33,954 nucleotides of DNA from Candidatus Stahliibacteriota bacterium. Its GTDB lineage: Bacteria; Hydrothermota; UBA3073; JACQXS01. The DNA lies in NCBI GenBank assembly GCA_016208615.1, contig JACQXS010000061.1:1-33954 (forward strand), given 5' to 3'. Position 1 is the first letter of the stretch. The number at the start of each line of letters is the position of its first letter. Position numbers and translations under genes: made by a program. The notes under the pieces were generated by a model. That model saw nothing but the letters and a program-made list of their open reading frames with translations. It did no database searches and was not told the origin of the DNA. Shown here in pieces: positions 13,562-22,136 of the stretch.

Positions 13562-15020
13562 ATGTCAACACCTGTACCCTAAATTGAGGGAACTCTCTTT
13601 TTAATAATCTTCTTTTTATCTTATAGTCATTGTTTTCAAAAAAGCTAACTGCCTGAATGCAGTTGAAATCGTGGTCAAGCCACTCCTTGAACTTATGAAT
13701 TCGTGTATCATCGGATGAAAAGATGCCACTGCCACAAGTATAGACAAATATAACTTTCTCCTTTAAGGGCAGTGGGGACACCCCTTCCGATAGGAATCCC
13801 GATGATTCCATCGGAATCTGTCGGGACCCGCCCTTAAAAACCCTACTCCCCCGATATGTAGAATCTTCTGTTTTAGTAAGTTGCTCTTCTGTGTGTTCTG
13901 ATAGTTCCATAAGATTAGTTCCCTTGTAATACCACTTAAACGAACGATGATATGCTACTACTTGTGCTGTGTCAGTAATAGATTCTTTATGAACATACTC
14001 AGCTAACGACTGCCAATTATCTGTAAAGCTCTGATTATGATATTCTTTGTCCTTGTATAAGTTAATAATAGAATATGTGTCAAAAAAAGTAATCGCACCA
14101 AGTATAGTCAGAGAGATGGGGACTTTAATCTTTCCAATTCCTATGGCAGGAGCTAATGGAAGCAATAAAAAGACTAATACAAAATATAGAGTGCGGTATT
14201 TTATTTTTATTCTGGTTAATCCAAAAGTTAAAGTTGCTGCAAATATATATGCTGCGGGCAATACAATTTTCCAATTCCATGGTAATACTGTTTCACCTAA
14301 TGAAAAAGCATAAAAAGGATATAGTAATTTACTTCCTACATATAAAGCGGGTAGTCTATCAAAAGCAAGGACTTCAGCAGGAAATATTTGAACAAAGTGT
14401 ACTATCCAATAAGTAGTCCCAAGTAAAATAAATAATTGGCCCACAAGCCAAGATTTTAACTTATCTTTTATAGCTTGCCACCTGAAGCCGAAATAAATCC
14501 ACTCACCAAGCAGAATTAGAAACAAAAATGGACCGGAATAAAGCATAAGAATTGTTGTGATGACATACCACACCAGTCCAATATTTTCCTCCATCCAGCG
14601 AATAAAAAGATAAAGCGAAATAGAGGCAAGTAATATGGAGAGTGTAAAATCTTCTACAGTTCTTGAAAGTAAGATATAGAAAGGCGAAATAGTTGCCAGA
14701 TAAGCAACAATAAGAGCTACTTTTTTATCTATAAGCCTACGGGCTAATAAATATAATGGAATAATAGAAAGTATACCGAATATAATGGAAAGAGACCTGG
14801 TAGCAAATTCACTTGTATGGAATAGTTTAAGCCAAAAATGTAAAATTAAGCGAAAAAATGGATTGCGAATGTTGACTGCCAAAGATTCTGTAACAGGAGT
14901 TTGGGCTTCAGTAATTCTTATGAGTTCTTCACCCCGATAAGAGTGAGTATCTAATTTATAAATCCTTAATCCTACAGCGATAAGGGATAGAAGAATAAGT
15001 GTAAATACTTGTTTTTTCAT
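13536..15020 (-). CDS. GT39-like membrane glycosyltransferase (ArnT/PMT fold) carrying an inserted palindromic element
   Basis: About 494 residues. Roughly ten hydrophobic segments span the first two thirds. The first loop contains LDTHSYRGEELI, the position of the conserved acidic catalytic site in ArnT/PMT-type enzymes, followed by RNPFFRLILHFWLKLF and EFATRSLSIIFGIL, all typical of polyisoprenyl-phosphate-sugar-dependent glycosyltransferases. It would transfer sugar on the periplasmic side. The soluble C-terminal region contains about 25 residues encoded by a palindromic repeat (13762-13838) rich in Gly, Ser and Pro, likely a surface loop. ATG at 15020 is preferred; a GTG at 15026 lies just behind a weak -10 box. 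Confidence 0.8.
   Translation of the reverse strand: MKKQVFTLILLSLIAVGLRIYKLDTHSYRGEELIRITEAQTPVTESLAVNIRNPFFRLILHFWLKLFHTSEFATRSLSIIFGILSIIPLYLLARRLIDKKVALIVAYLATISPFYILLSRTVEDFTLSILLASISLYLFIRWMEENIGLVWYVITTILMLYSGPFLFLILLGEWIYFGFRWQAIKDKLKSWLVGQLFILLGTTYWIVHFVQIFPAEVLAFDRLPALYVGSKLLYPFYAFSLGETVLPWNWKIVLPAAYIFAATLTFGLTRIKIKYRTLYFVLVFLLLPLAPAIGIGKIKVPISLTILGAITFFDTYSIINLYKDKEYHNQSFTDNWQSLAEYVHKESITDTAQVVAYHRSFKWYYKGTNLMELSEHTEEQLTKTEDSTYRGSRVFKGGSRQIPMESSGFLSEGVSPLPLKEKVIFVYTCGSGIFSSDDTRIHKFKEWLDHDFNCIQAVSFFENNDYKIKRRLLKREFPQFRVQVLTYERRRVLE
13762..13838. repeat. Palindromic element inserted in frame within a coding sequence
   Basis: Outer arms TTTAAGGGC (13762-13770) and GCCCTTAAA (13830-13838) are perfect. 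Inside, TTCCGAT/ATCGGAA (13785-13791, 13810-13816) and GGAATC/GATTCC (13793-13798, 13804-13809) nest to form a long hairpin. Its GC-rich composition contrasts with the surrounding gene. The reading frame stays open through it, like the Rickettsia palindromic elements that insert into proteins. Confidence 0.75.
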
Positions 15021-15054
15021 TTTCACTCTGACTTATCGGAACGAGAAAATTAAC

Positions 15055-15082
15055 TTGCAAAACCTATTTTGTATCGTATAAT
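15055..15082 (+). promoter_or_regulatory. Promoter of the GT2 gene, predicted leaderless, with self-palindromic -35 box
   Basis: TTGCAA (15055-15060), 16-nt spacer, TATAAT (15077-15082), then 6 nt to the ATG at 15089 and no Shine-Dalgarno site. TTGCAA reads the same on both strands, and on the minus strand it stands 17 nt upstream of GATAAG near the GTG/ATG of the divergent membrane glycosyltransferase gene. Confidence 0.65.
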
Positions 15083-15088
15083 TCAAAA

Positions 15089-15826
15089 ATGGTAGAAAAG
15101 CAACAAGAAAAAAGGATTTTTTTTATTATTCCCGCATTTAATGAGGGGAAAAATATAGCAAAGGTAATTGAAAATATTGGAAATACAGTTTCTTATAGGT
15201 ATAAAATTATATTGATAGACGATGGTAGTTCGGATTTTTTGGCAAGTGAAGTTATAAAATCTTTCCCTAATGTGTTAGTTATTAGGCATTTAACTAATAA
15301 GGGATTGGGAGAGGCGATAAAAACAGGTTTCCTATATGTACTAAAGGAATGCAATGGAAAAGATATTATCGTTACCCAAGAAGCAGATAATACTTCTGAT
15401 GCACTAATCTTGGACTCTATAATAGAAAAAATAGCTGCTGGATATGATATTGTGGTTGCAGGTTATCATTCTGGTGGAGGGAAAATAATAGGAGTAGCAA
15501 ATATGCGTAAGATATTAAGTTATTTAGCAAATAGGGGGTTGAAAAATATTTGCCATATCAAAGGAATAAGCACTTATACTTCACTTTATCGGAGTTATTC
15601 TTGTGCGTTGATTAAGAAAGCATTTGAAGTCTATGGAGACCACTTTATTACTTACAATCGGTTTGCAAGTGTGCCTGAAATACTTATAAAATTGAGTAAA
15701 TTAAATGGTGTAAAAATTACAGAAGTTCCGGGAGCATTGAGAGGGGATAAGCGATTAGGAAAAAGTAAAATGAAAATAATAAGAAATATAGTTGATTATA
15801 TATGGTTATTAGTTAAAAGAATATAA
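15089..15826 (+). CDS. Family 2 glycosyltransferase (polyprenyl-phosphate sugar synthase type)
   Basis: 245 residues. FFIIPAFNEGKNIAKVI, ILIDDGSSD and NKGLGEAIKTGF are the GT-A fold signatures of dolichyl/undecaprenyl-phosphate mannosyl- or glucosyltransferases; TQEADNTSD carries the metal-binding acidic motif. Such enzymes load a sugar onto a lipid carrier, which a GT39-type enzyme such as the divergent neighbour could use as donor. No C-terminal membrane helices are present, so it is the short cytoplasmic form. Stop and next start overlap as TAATG. The promoter predicts a leaderless transcript. Confidence 0.88.
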   Translation: MVEKQQEKRIFFIIPAFNEGKNIAKVIENIGNTVSYRYKIILIDDGSSDFLASEVIKSFPNVLVIRHLTNKGLGEAIKTGFLYVLKECNGKDIIVTQEADNTSDALILDSIIEKIAAGYDIVVAGYHSGGGKIIGVANMRKILSYLANRGLKNICHIKGISTYTSLYRSYSCALIKKAFEVYGDHFITYNRFASVPEILIKLSKLNGVKITEVPGALRGDKRLGKSKMKIIRNIVDYIWLLVKRI

Positions 15827-16551
15827 TGGTAATAAAAGTTGTTATATCAAGTATAGGGTTGGCTTTTATTTTTCTTTTACCTATAGCTAAGAAATGTGAA
15901 ATAAGAATGAAAGTTGCCATTATTGGAACTATTGTCATAGGCAGTTTAACAGCAATAGCTACTATTTTACTAAAAGGGAATATATTTATAGAAATTGGGT
16001 TTATAGTTATATTTACTGCTATTATCGTGTTATATAGATTTTATAGGGACCCACCCCGTACACCACTGGTTGCAGAAAATGTAATCCTATCACCTGCAGA
16101 TGGAGTTATCAGATACATTAAGAAATTCAATGACTTAGATACTGTATTTAGTATAAATGAGGGATGGATTATTGGCATTACTATGACTTATATTGATGTA
16201 CATATAAATAGAAGTCCTATTGATGGCCGGGTAGTCTCAGTAAAACATATACTTGGTAAATTTTTATCCCTTAAAAGAGATGAAGCTCTTAATGAGAATA
16301 GGCGAACAATAGTAGTTATAGAGAATAGGAGTTTTAAGATAGGCTTAATTTTAACTGCCTCACGACTGGTGCGTAAAATACTTATATGGGTTAAAGAGAA
16401 TGAGCCAGTTAAAGCGGGTCAGAAAATAGGGAAAATAGTATTTGGCTCGCAGACTGATATTATTATTCCTATGCTGCCTGAGTTGCAGATAAATGTAAAA
16501 AAGGGCGAGCAAGTCTATGCAGGACTCACTATTCTTGCAGAATATAAATGA
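15826..16551 (+). CDS. psd: Phosphatidylserine decarboxylase-like protein
   Basis: 241 residues. Three hydrophobic segments occupy about residues 4-75. Then FYRDPPRTP and VILSPADGVIRYI are the classic Psd motifs, followed by ITMTYIDVHINRSPIDG. The self-cleavage site is probably FG207-S208-QTDI, where Ser208 would become the pyruvoyl group (archaeal/PSD-B-type proteins have G-S at this place). Normally it converts phosphatidylserine to phosphatidylethanolamine. It is embedded between two glycosyltransferases, overlapping the first (TAATG) and the second (ATGA), and no phosphatidylserine synthase gene is visible, so it may serve a special lipid made by this cluster. Confidence 0.85.
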   Translation: MVIKVVISSIGLAFIFLLPIAKKCEIRMKVAIIGTIVIGSLTAIATILLKGNIFIEIGFIVIFTAIIVLYRFYRDPPRTPLVAENVILSPADGVIRYIKKFNDLDTVFSINEGWIIGITMTYIDVHINRSPIDGRVVSVKHILGKFLSLKRDEALNENRRTIVVIENRSFKIGLILTASRLVRKILIWVKENEPVKAGQKIGKIVFGSQTDIIIPMLPELQINVKKGEQVYAGLTILAEYK

Positions 16552-17753
16552 AAGCAAAAAGCCAAACTATTACTAATATGAATGTTTGTATGGTAGTTCA
16601 CGCTTATTATCCGCATGACGAATCAAGAGTCCAAAGAGAAGCTATTGCTCTTCATCAAAAGGGGCATAAAATTGATGTTATATGTTTAAGAAAAGGAAAA
16701 GAAGCTATCTATGGTCAACAAGAGGATGGGATTAATTTCTATCGCCTACCTGTAACGAGAAGAGAAAAGCCAAGTATAGTTGGCTATATTTTTGAATACA
16801 GTGCTTTTTTTATATTAGCGAGCATAAAACTCAACTTACTTTTTTTGAGAAAAAGATATAAAATTATACAATTCCATAATCCACCCGATATACTTGTGTT
16901 TGCTGGACTTATTCCTAAATTATTAGGAGCAAAAATAATTCTTGACCTCCACGACCTGATGCCTGAGCTTTACGCAGCTAAATTTAATCTTAAAATAGAG
17001 CAGAGGTGTACCTCTTGGCTAATACGGGTACTTATTTTTGTTGAACAAATAGCTTGTAAATTTGCAGACTATGTTTTAACCGTAACCGAAGTATGGAGAA
17101 TAAGACTTTTAAAACGAGGAGTACAGAAAGAAAAATGTAGCGTTGTAATGAATTTGCCGGATGAAAGAATATTTAAGCATATAAAATATAATACAGAAGA
17201 AAAGGAGCATTTTAATCTTATCTATCACGGCACATTGGTAAAACGATATGGGGTTGATATAGCCATAAAAGCAGTAAGTATAATAAATATCCCTAATATA
17301 AAACTAAATATTATAGGAGATGGTGAAGAGTTAGAAGAGCTTATTAAGTTAGCTCACAGCCTTTCGCTTCAAGACAAGGTATATTTCAGTAAAAAGTTTA
17401 TTCCGGTTAATGTTATACCTGATATAATTGCTAAAATGGATGTTGGGCTTGTACCCAACAGGGTAAATATTTTTACTAATGATATATTAAATGCAAAACT
17501 ACTTGAATATGTGGCTAGTGGTATTCCGACTATAGTATCTCGCACTGCTGGAATAGAATATTATCTTGACGAATCAAAGGTAGTATTTTTTGAACCGGGT
17601 AATGCAGAGATATTAGCACAAAAGATACTATGGCTATATAATAATCCAGCAGAAAGAATTAAACTTGCTACTAATGCTAAGAAATTTTTAACCCAATATA
17701 ATTGGAGAAACGAGAAAGAGAAATATTGTGCTATAATTTCATCTCTTTCTTAA
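16548..17753 (+). CDS. Family 4 (GT-B) glycosyltransferase
   Basis: 401 residues. The N-terminal domain has VCMVVHAYYPHDESRVQREAIAL, as in UDP/GDP-sugar GT4 enzymes, and IILDLHDLMPELY. The C-terminal domain has LIYHGTLVKRYGVDIAIKA, KLNIIGDGEELEEL and KLLEYVASGIPTIVS with the E-x7-E-like region around LLEYVASG. It would add a sugar to a lipid-linked or surface glycan. Its ATG overlaps the stop of the psd-like gene (ATGA), so the three genes from 15089 form one operon. Its end overlaps the convergent ACT-domain gene by 23 bp. Donor and acceptor unknown. Confidence 0.9.
   Translation: MKAKSQTITNMNVCMVVHAYYPHDESRVQREAIALHQKGHKIDVICLRKGKEAIYGQQEDGINFYRLPVTRREKPSIVGYIFEYSAFFILASIKLNLLFLRKRYKIIQFHNPPDILVFAGLIPKLLGAKIILDLHDLMPELYAAKFNLKIEQRCTSWLIRVLIFVEQIACKFADYVLTVTEVWRIRLLKRGVQKEKCSVVMNLPDERIFKHIKYNTEEKEHFNLIYHGTLVKRYGVDIAIKAVSIINIPNIKLNIIGDGEELEELIKLAHSLSLQDKVYFSKKFIPVNVIPDIIAKMDVGLVPNRVNIFTNDILNAKLLEYVASGIPTIVSRTAGIEYYLDESKVVFFEPGNAEILAQKILWLYNNPAERIKLATNAKKFLTQYNWRNEKEKYCAIISSLS
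17713..17750. terminator. Bidirectional terminator candidate inside convergent gene overlap
   Basis: AGAAAGAG plus AAAT (17713-17724) pairs with ATTT (17736-17739) and, after a 3-nt bulge, CTCTTTCT (17743-17750). The hairpin lies within the overlapping ends of the GT4 gene and the ACT-domain gene, so it would end both transcripts inside coding sequence. Confidence 0.4.
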
Positions 17754-18246
17754 TTTCATCTACTATTTCAGGATGCTTATCTAATTGTCTTTTTTCAACT
17801 AATACCTTGATTTCAAACTCCTTACCAGCAGTTGTGCCAATAAAAGCCCACACATTTATATTGTATTTAGAGAATATTCCAAATATTTTAGCTCCTATGC
17901 CCGCTTGTTTAGAAAGGTTAGGACTTCGGATAATTACTTTGGCAAGCTCTTCTACATTGATACCCGCTGAAAGTAAGCCCTTAGCTTCCACCTCTTTAGT
18001 TATCTCAGATAAAAGATAGTTAGCCATATCCAAGTCTTCTTGTGCTACTTCTATAAGTATATCTGTTCGTTCCTTGCCTGGAACACTGACGGTGATAAAT
18101 GATTCTATATTTATATTATGCAAGGCAAGGGATTCGCAAATTTTAGCCCCTATACCAGGCTTATTCATCACAGAAGATAAAAGAATAAAAGGTGCTGATG
18201 TTTCTATTTCTACTTCTACCAAATTTTTTGGCTCTATATTATTCAT
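17731..18246 (-). CDS. Tandem ACT-domain protein (aspartokinase-like regulatory module)
   Basis: 171 residues holding two ACT repeats: the first with SSVMNKPGIGAKICESLALHNINIESF and DILIEV, the second with SPNLSKQAGIGAKIFGIFSKYNINVWAF and EIKVLVEK. ACT domains bind amino acids and regulate enzymes; the paired form and the KPGIGAKI pattern resemble the C-terminal half of aspartokinase, but there is no kinase domain. It may be a free-standing regulator. It starts within the stop of nadD (TAATG overlap), so the pair is co-expressed. The ligand is not predictable from sequence. Confidence 0.82.
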   Translation of the reverse strand: MNNIEPKNLVEVEIETSAPFILLSSVMNKPGIGAKICESLALHNINIESFITVSVPGKERTDILIEVAQEDLDMANYLLSEITKEVEAKGLLSAGINVEELAKVIIRSPNLSKQAGIGAKIFGIFSKYNINVWAFIGTTAGKEFEIKVLVEKRQLDKHPEIVDEIKKEMKL

Positions 18247-18821
18247 TATTCCCCCTTGTATAAGTTTTTCTCCCTTATATATGCTTCTACTTTATCAGGA
18301 ACAAGATACCTAATAGACTTTCCTTCTCTTATCTGTTGTCTTATAGCAGTGGACGAGATGTCTAATTTTAGGTTAATAAATTTTGCTTCTTTACGCAAAA
18401 TAGTAGGAATAGCAGTTTCCTGTTTGTTGGGACGAGTAAAAATTACAACCGTAGAAAGTTTCAAAATTTCAGCCGACTCCTTCCAATTCATAAAATCAAT
18501 CGCCTCGTCTATACCGATTAGTAAAAATAAATGTGATTTGGGGTTTGTAAGTTCTTTTAATGTGTCTATCATATAAGACACTCCACCCCTCTTGATTTCT
18601 ACATCCGAGACCTCAAAATAAGGATTACTATTAGTAGCAATTTTTGTCATCTCAAGTCTATCTTGGGCTGATGCTATAGGATTAGATTTGTGAGATGGGA
18701 TATTAGTTGGGAGAAATAAAATCTTATCTATCCTGAACTCTTCTCTTGTTTTTTCTGCGGCAATCAAATGAGCTATATGAGGTGGGTCAAATGTTCCACC
18801 AAATAATCCAACTTTATCCAT
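18246..18821 (-). CDS. nadD: Nicotinate-nucleotide adenylyltransferase
   Basis: 191 residues. [18 protein letters not shown] at residues 5-22 contains the nucleotidyltransferase H-x-x-H motif, [11 protein letters not shown] is the substrate-binding loop and [30 protein letters not shown] the C-terminal ISSTxIR signature. NadD makes nicotinate adenine dinucleotide in NAD synthesis. The gene has no Shine-Dalgarno site; its -10 box TACAAT ends 6 nt before the ATG, so the message is probably leaderless. It is divergent from the DUF4139 gene. Confidence 0.94.
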   Translation of the reverse strand: MDKVGLFGGTFDPPHIAHLIAAEKTREEFRIDKILFLPTNIPSHKSNPIASAQDRLEMTKIATNSNPYFEVSDVEIKRGGVSYMIDTLKELTNPKSHLFLLIGIDEAIDFMNWKESAEILKLSTVVIFTRPNKQETAIPTILRKEAKFINLKLDISSTAIRQQIREGKSIRYLVPDKVEAYIREKNLYKGE

Positions 18822-18827
18822 ACATAA

Positions 18828-18870
18828 ATTGTAGTCTCTAATACAAAAAAGTCAATATTTTATATTGACA
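18828..18870. promoter_or_regulatory. Divergent promoter with central palindrome
   Basis: GTCAATAT and ATATTGAC (18851-18858, 18862-18869) form a perfect 8-bp palindrome around TTT. It gives TTGACT on the minus strand (18855-18850), 16 nt from TACAAT (18833-18828) for nadD, and TTGACA on the plus strand (18865-18870), 16 nt from TAAATA (18887-18892) for the DUF4139 gene. A shared operator or simple back-to-back promoters both fit. Confidence 0.55.
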
Positions 18871-18909
18871 ATTTAATATAATATGCTAAATAAGTTAAAA
18901 GGGGGTAAG

Positions 18910-20538
18910 ATGTTAAAGGTACAAAAATTTATCTATTTCTTATTGCTATTGTCTGTAAGTGCCACAGCTGCAACAAGAAAAGAGATTAGGTCAAGGATTA
19001 CTGATGTAAGGATTTACTCTGAAAGGGCACTTATTACGAGAAGCGTAAGCGTTGAACTTTTGGCGGGTACTTATACTTTAGTATTCCCTAATTTACCTGC
19101 TACTCTATCTGATGAATCCATCAAGCTTAAAAGCAGTGCGTTAATAAGGATGGGCGAGATAAAGATTGAAAATGTATTCCTTGAGGAAGAACAAGAGCCA
19201 CAAATCGTAGAAATTAAGAAAGAAATAGAGAAACTCCAAATGGATAGTAGTGCTGTGGAAGATGCAATAAATGTACTACATTCTAAAGAAAAGTTTCTGG
19301 AATCAATTCAAGTAGCGTCCAGCAGTGCTATTTCAAAAGAGCTTGGTACAGCAAAGATAAGTCCATCAAGTTGGAAAGAAGGGCTTGGATTTTTAGTAGT
19401 AGAATTTGTCGCAACAAAAGAAAAGATTAGAGAAAAAATGAAAGAGAAGGAAAAAATTGTAAATAAGTTATCTGTATTAAGAGAGAAGTTGAATAATGTG
19501 TGGTCTGAGGTAGCGAGAGAAAAGAAGAATATATTAGTTGAGGCAGAAGTTAGTGGAGCAGGAGTGCATTCAATTGAGTTATCTTACATTTTACCGGGTG
19601 TAAGTTGGTTGCCATATTACGAGGTGCGAACAGTACCGCAGAAAGATGAAATAGAGGTTTCGTATTATGGTAAAATTCAACAAATGACAGGTGAGGCGTG
19701 GGAAGAGGTAACACTTGCTTTATCTACTGCCCAACCAATAATAGGGGCACAGGCACCAGAACTTATGCCGTGGTATGTAAAGGAGCCGGCTCCGGGGTCT
19801 GCTATAAGAACTATAAGAAGTAAAGGCAAAAGAGTTAAAGGAGAAGGATATGGAGATGAGGAAAATGTAGATGCTATGTCTCTTGAGATGGCGCAGGTGC
19901 CGGCATCTGTTCCCATAGAGGCAGGTGTTTCTACTGTGTTTGAAATAAAAGGCAGAAAGACTATTCCAAGCACGAGTGAGCCAACAAATATTCTAATTAT
20001 GCGTGAAAATCTTACACCAAAGTTTAAATATGTAACTATACCTAAACTTGCCGAGCGTGCCTATTTGCAATCAAAGATTAAGAATGAAACAAAGTATGTC
20101 TTTCTTGGCGGTCAGGTATCAGTATTTGTAGGTGGTGATTATGTTGGTAAGTCAGGGATTAAGAATATTGCGACTGACGAGGAGTTTGAGCTATCTTTGG
20201 GGGTTGATGATAGGATTAAAGTTAAAAGAGAACTGGTAAAGAAAATGAAAAGCGAGGCAGGTATTTTTAATAAAGCAGAGAAAATGGAGTATTTGTATAA
20301 AATTACAATAAAGAATTACAAAAATACAGCCATTGCCATTACCGTAAAGGACCAACTCCCTATATCGCAGGATGAAAAAGTTAAAGTAAGCGAAACTGAA
20401 CTTAATCCTAATCCCAGCAAGAAAGAGGTTAATGGAATTATAGAGTGGGGCTTAACACTTGAACCACAAGAGGAAAAAGAAATAAAAATTGGATTCGCAA
20501 TAGAATACCCACCGGGTATAAACATAGATATATTTTAA
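18910..20538 (+). CDS. Exported DUF4139/DUF4140 (mucoidy-inhibitor-like) protein
   Basis: About 542 residues. The start at 18910 follows AGGGGGTAAG, a good ribosome site; an ATG at 18883 lies in the promoter region and is less likely. Residues 1-20 are a signal peptide ending in A-T-A-A. The N-terminal part (ITDVRIYSERALITRSVSVELLAGTYTLVFPNLP) is DUF4140; a long charged helical region follows; then SYILPGVSWLPYYEVRT and GEAWEEVTLALSTAQP mark DUF4139. The C-terminus (YKITIKNYKNTAIAITVKDQLPIS, EEKEIKIGFAIEYP) is a beta-sandwich. Members are widespread envelope proteins with no proven biochemical role. The next gene starts 9 nt later but belongs to a restriction system. Confidence 0.85.
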   Translation: MLKVQKFIYFLLLLSVSATAATRKEIRSRITDVRIYSERALITRSVSVELLAGTYTLVFPNLPATLSDESIKLKSSALIRMGEIKIENVFLEEEQEPQIVEIKKEIEKLQMDSSAVEDAINVLHSKEKFLESIQVASSSAISKELGTAKISPSSWKEGLGFLVVEFVATKEKIREKMKEKEKIVNKLSVLREKLNNVWSEVAREKKNILVEAEVSGAGVHSIELSYILPGVSWLPYYEVRTVPQKDEIEVSYYGKIQQMTGEAWEEVTLALSTAQPIIGAQAPELMPWYVKEPAPGSAIRTIRSKGKRVKGEGYGDEENVDAMSLEMAQVPASVPIEAGVSTVFEIKGRKTIPSTSEPTNILIMRENLTPKFKYVTIPKLAERAYLQSKIKNETKYVFLGGQVSVFVGGDYVGKSGIKNIATDEEFELSLGVDDRIKVKRELVKKMKSEAGIFNKAEKMEYLYKITIKNYKNTAIAITVKDQLPISQDEKVKVSETELNPNPSKKEVNGIIEWGLTLEPQEEKEIKIGFAIEYPPGINIDIF

Positions 20539-20547
20539 AAAGAATAT

Positions 20548-22125
20548 ATGATTTTACTAAAAGAAGAGCTACTAAATATAAAAGAAGCAAGCGTTTGGGC
20601 TACAGAATATTTGGGCAAGACAGTTACTGCATCAAACATTAGTTACCTTATTCAATATGGTAGAGTTCGCAAAATAGGAGATAACGGGATGACACAAGTT
20701 TCAAAACAAGAACTTATAAACTATTACAAATCCTATAATGGTAATCGCGAGGTTTTGTGGAAAAACCAACTCGGCAAGGACTTAAACTGGGCATTATCAT
20801 TTGACCAATACAAAGAAGCTGAAACAACAAAACATGTTCACCGACTTCACCCATACAAAGGGAAATTCATCCCACAACTTGTAGAATACTTTTTGGATAG
20901 CCATACTGATAATTTCAAAAAGCAGGTTTATTTTAAAAAAGGTAGCATTGTTCTTGACCCATTTTGTGGAAGTGGGACAACAATGGTTCAAGCCAATGAA
21001 CTCGGTATGCATTCTATTGGTATTGATGTCTCTGCCTTTAATGCCTTAATTGGAAATTGTAAGATTATGAAGTATGACCTTATTGATGTTCAAACCGAGA
21101 TTAGTAGAATAACAAGATTACTCAAGGAATTCATTGCAAATTCTTATATTCTTGAATTTGAAGAAAATCTCTTACAAGCACTTTATGATTTCAATAACAA
21201 ATACTTTCCTGTTCCTGATTATAAATATAAACTTAACCGAGGAGAAATAAACGAAGATAAATACGGAGCAGAAAAAGAAAAAGAGTTTCTACCTATTTTC
21301 AACAAGCTCGTTAAAGAATATAACATAAAGATAAGACAGGATAAAGCAGATACCTTTCTTGATAAGTGGTATTCGCAAAACATTAGAGACGAAATTCAAT
21401 TTGTGTTTGATGAAATCAAAAAGATTAAGAGAATTAACACTCAAAAAATCATTAGTATTATTTTGAGTAGAACTATCCGTTCTTGCAGGGCAACAACTCA
21501 TGCAGACCTTGCAACGCTTATTGAACCAATTACAGCAACTTACTACTGTTCAAAGCATGGTAAAGTATGCAAACCACTTTTTTCAATCCTTAAATGGTGG
21601 GAAACATACACAAAAGACACTATTAAGAGGCTTTCTCAATTTGACAGATTGCGAACTCAAACATTTCAGTATTGTCTAACGGATGATAGTAGAACTATTG
21701 ATATATTTGGAGAACTTGAAAAGAGAAATGCTACATTTGCGGAGTTGGCGAGAAGGCAAAAAATCAAGGGAATTTTTTCAAGTCCACCATATGTTGGTTT
21801 AATTGATTATCACGAACAGCACGCCTATGCCTACGACCTTTTGGATTTCAAACGACAGGATGAATTAGAAATTGGCACGCTTTCCAAAGGACAGGGAAGA
21901 GAAGCAAAAGATGGCTACATACAAGGAATAGCAGAAGTGCTTAACAATTGCAAGAAGTATTTGGTTGATGACTATGATATTTTTTTTGTAGCAAATGACA
22001 AATACAATATGTATCCAACAATTGCCAAGAATTTAGGAATGCAAATCGTTGATCAGTTTAAAAGGCCTGTGCTGAACCGCACGGAAAAAGATAAGGGTGC
22101 TTATTCAGAAATAATTTTTCAATAG
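20548..22125 (+). CDS. DNA methyltransferase with N-terminal HTH-like domain (TdeIII-type R-M)
   Basis: 525 residues. Residues 9-60 (NIKEASVWATEYLGKTVTAS, ISYLIQYGRVRKIG, VSKQELINYY) resemble an excisionase/MerR-like helix-turn-helix. Then HPYKGKFIPQLVEYFL (motif X-like), VLDPFCGSGTTM (137-146, SAM motif I) and, after a 260-residue insert, FSSPPYVGLIDYHEQHAYAYDL near 409-430, where SPPY is the catalytic motif typical of N4-cytosine methylases. The C-terminus has DIFFVANDKYNMYPTIA. It should protect DNA against the nuclease encoded downstream. The HTH could allow autoregulation. It starts 9 nt after the DUF4139 gene with no strong ribosome site. Confidence 0.82.
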   Translation: MILLKEELLNIKEASVWATEYLGKTVTASNISYLIQYGRVRKIGDNGMTQVSKQELINYYKSYNGNREVLWKNQLGKDLNWALSFDQYKEAETTKHVHRLHPYKGKFIPQLVEYFLDSHTDNFKKQVYFKKGSIVLDPFCGSGTTMVQANELGMHSIGIDVSAFNALIGNCKIMKYDLIDVQTEISRITRLLKEFIANSYILEFEENLLQALYDFNNKYFPVPDYKYKLNRGEINEDKYGAEKEKEFLPIFNKLVKEYNIKIRQDKADTFLDKWYSQNIRDEIQFVFDEIKKIKRINTQKIISIILSRTIRSCRATTHADLATLIEPITATYYCSKHGKVCKPLFSILKWWETYTKDTIKRLSQFDRLRTQTFQYCLTDDSRTIDIFGELEKRNATFAELARRQKIKGIFSSPPYVGLIDYHEQHAYAYDLLDFKRQDELEIGTLSKGQGREAKDGYIQGIAEVLNNCKKYLVDDYDIFFVANDKYNMYPTIAKNLGMQIVDQFKRPVLNRTEKDKGAYSEIIFQ

Positions 22126-22136
22126 AAGAAAATGAT

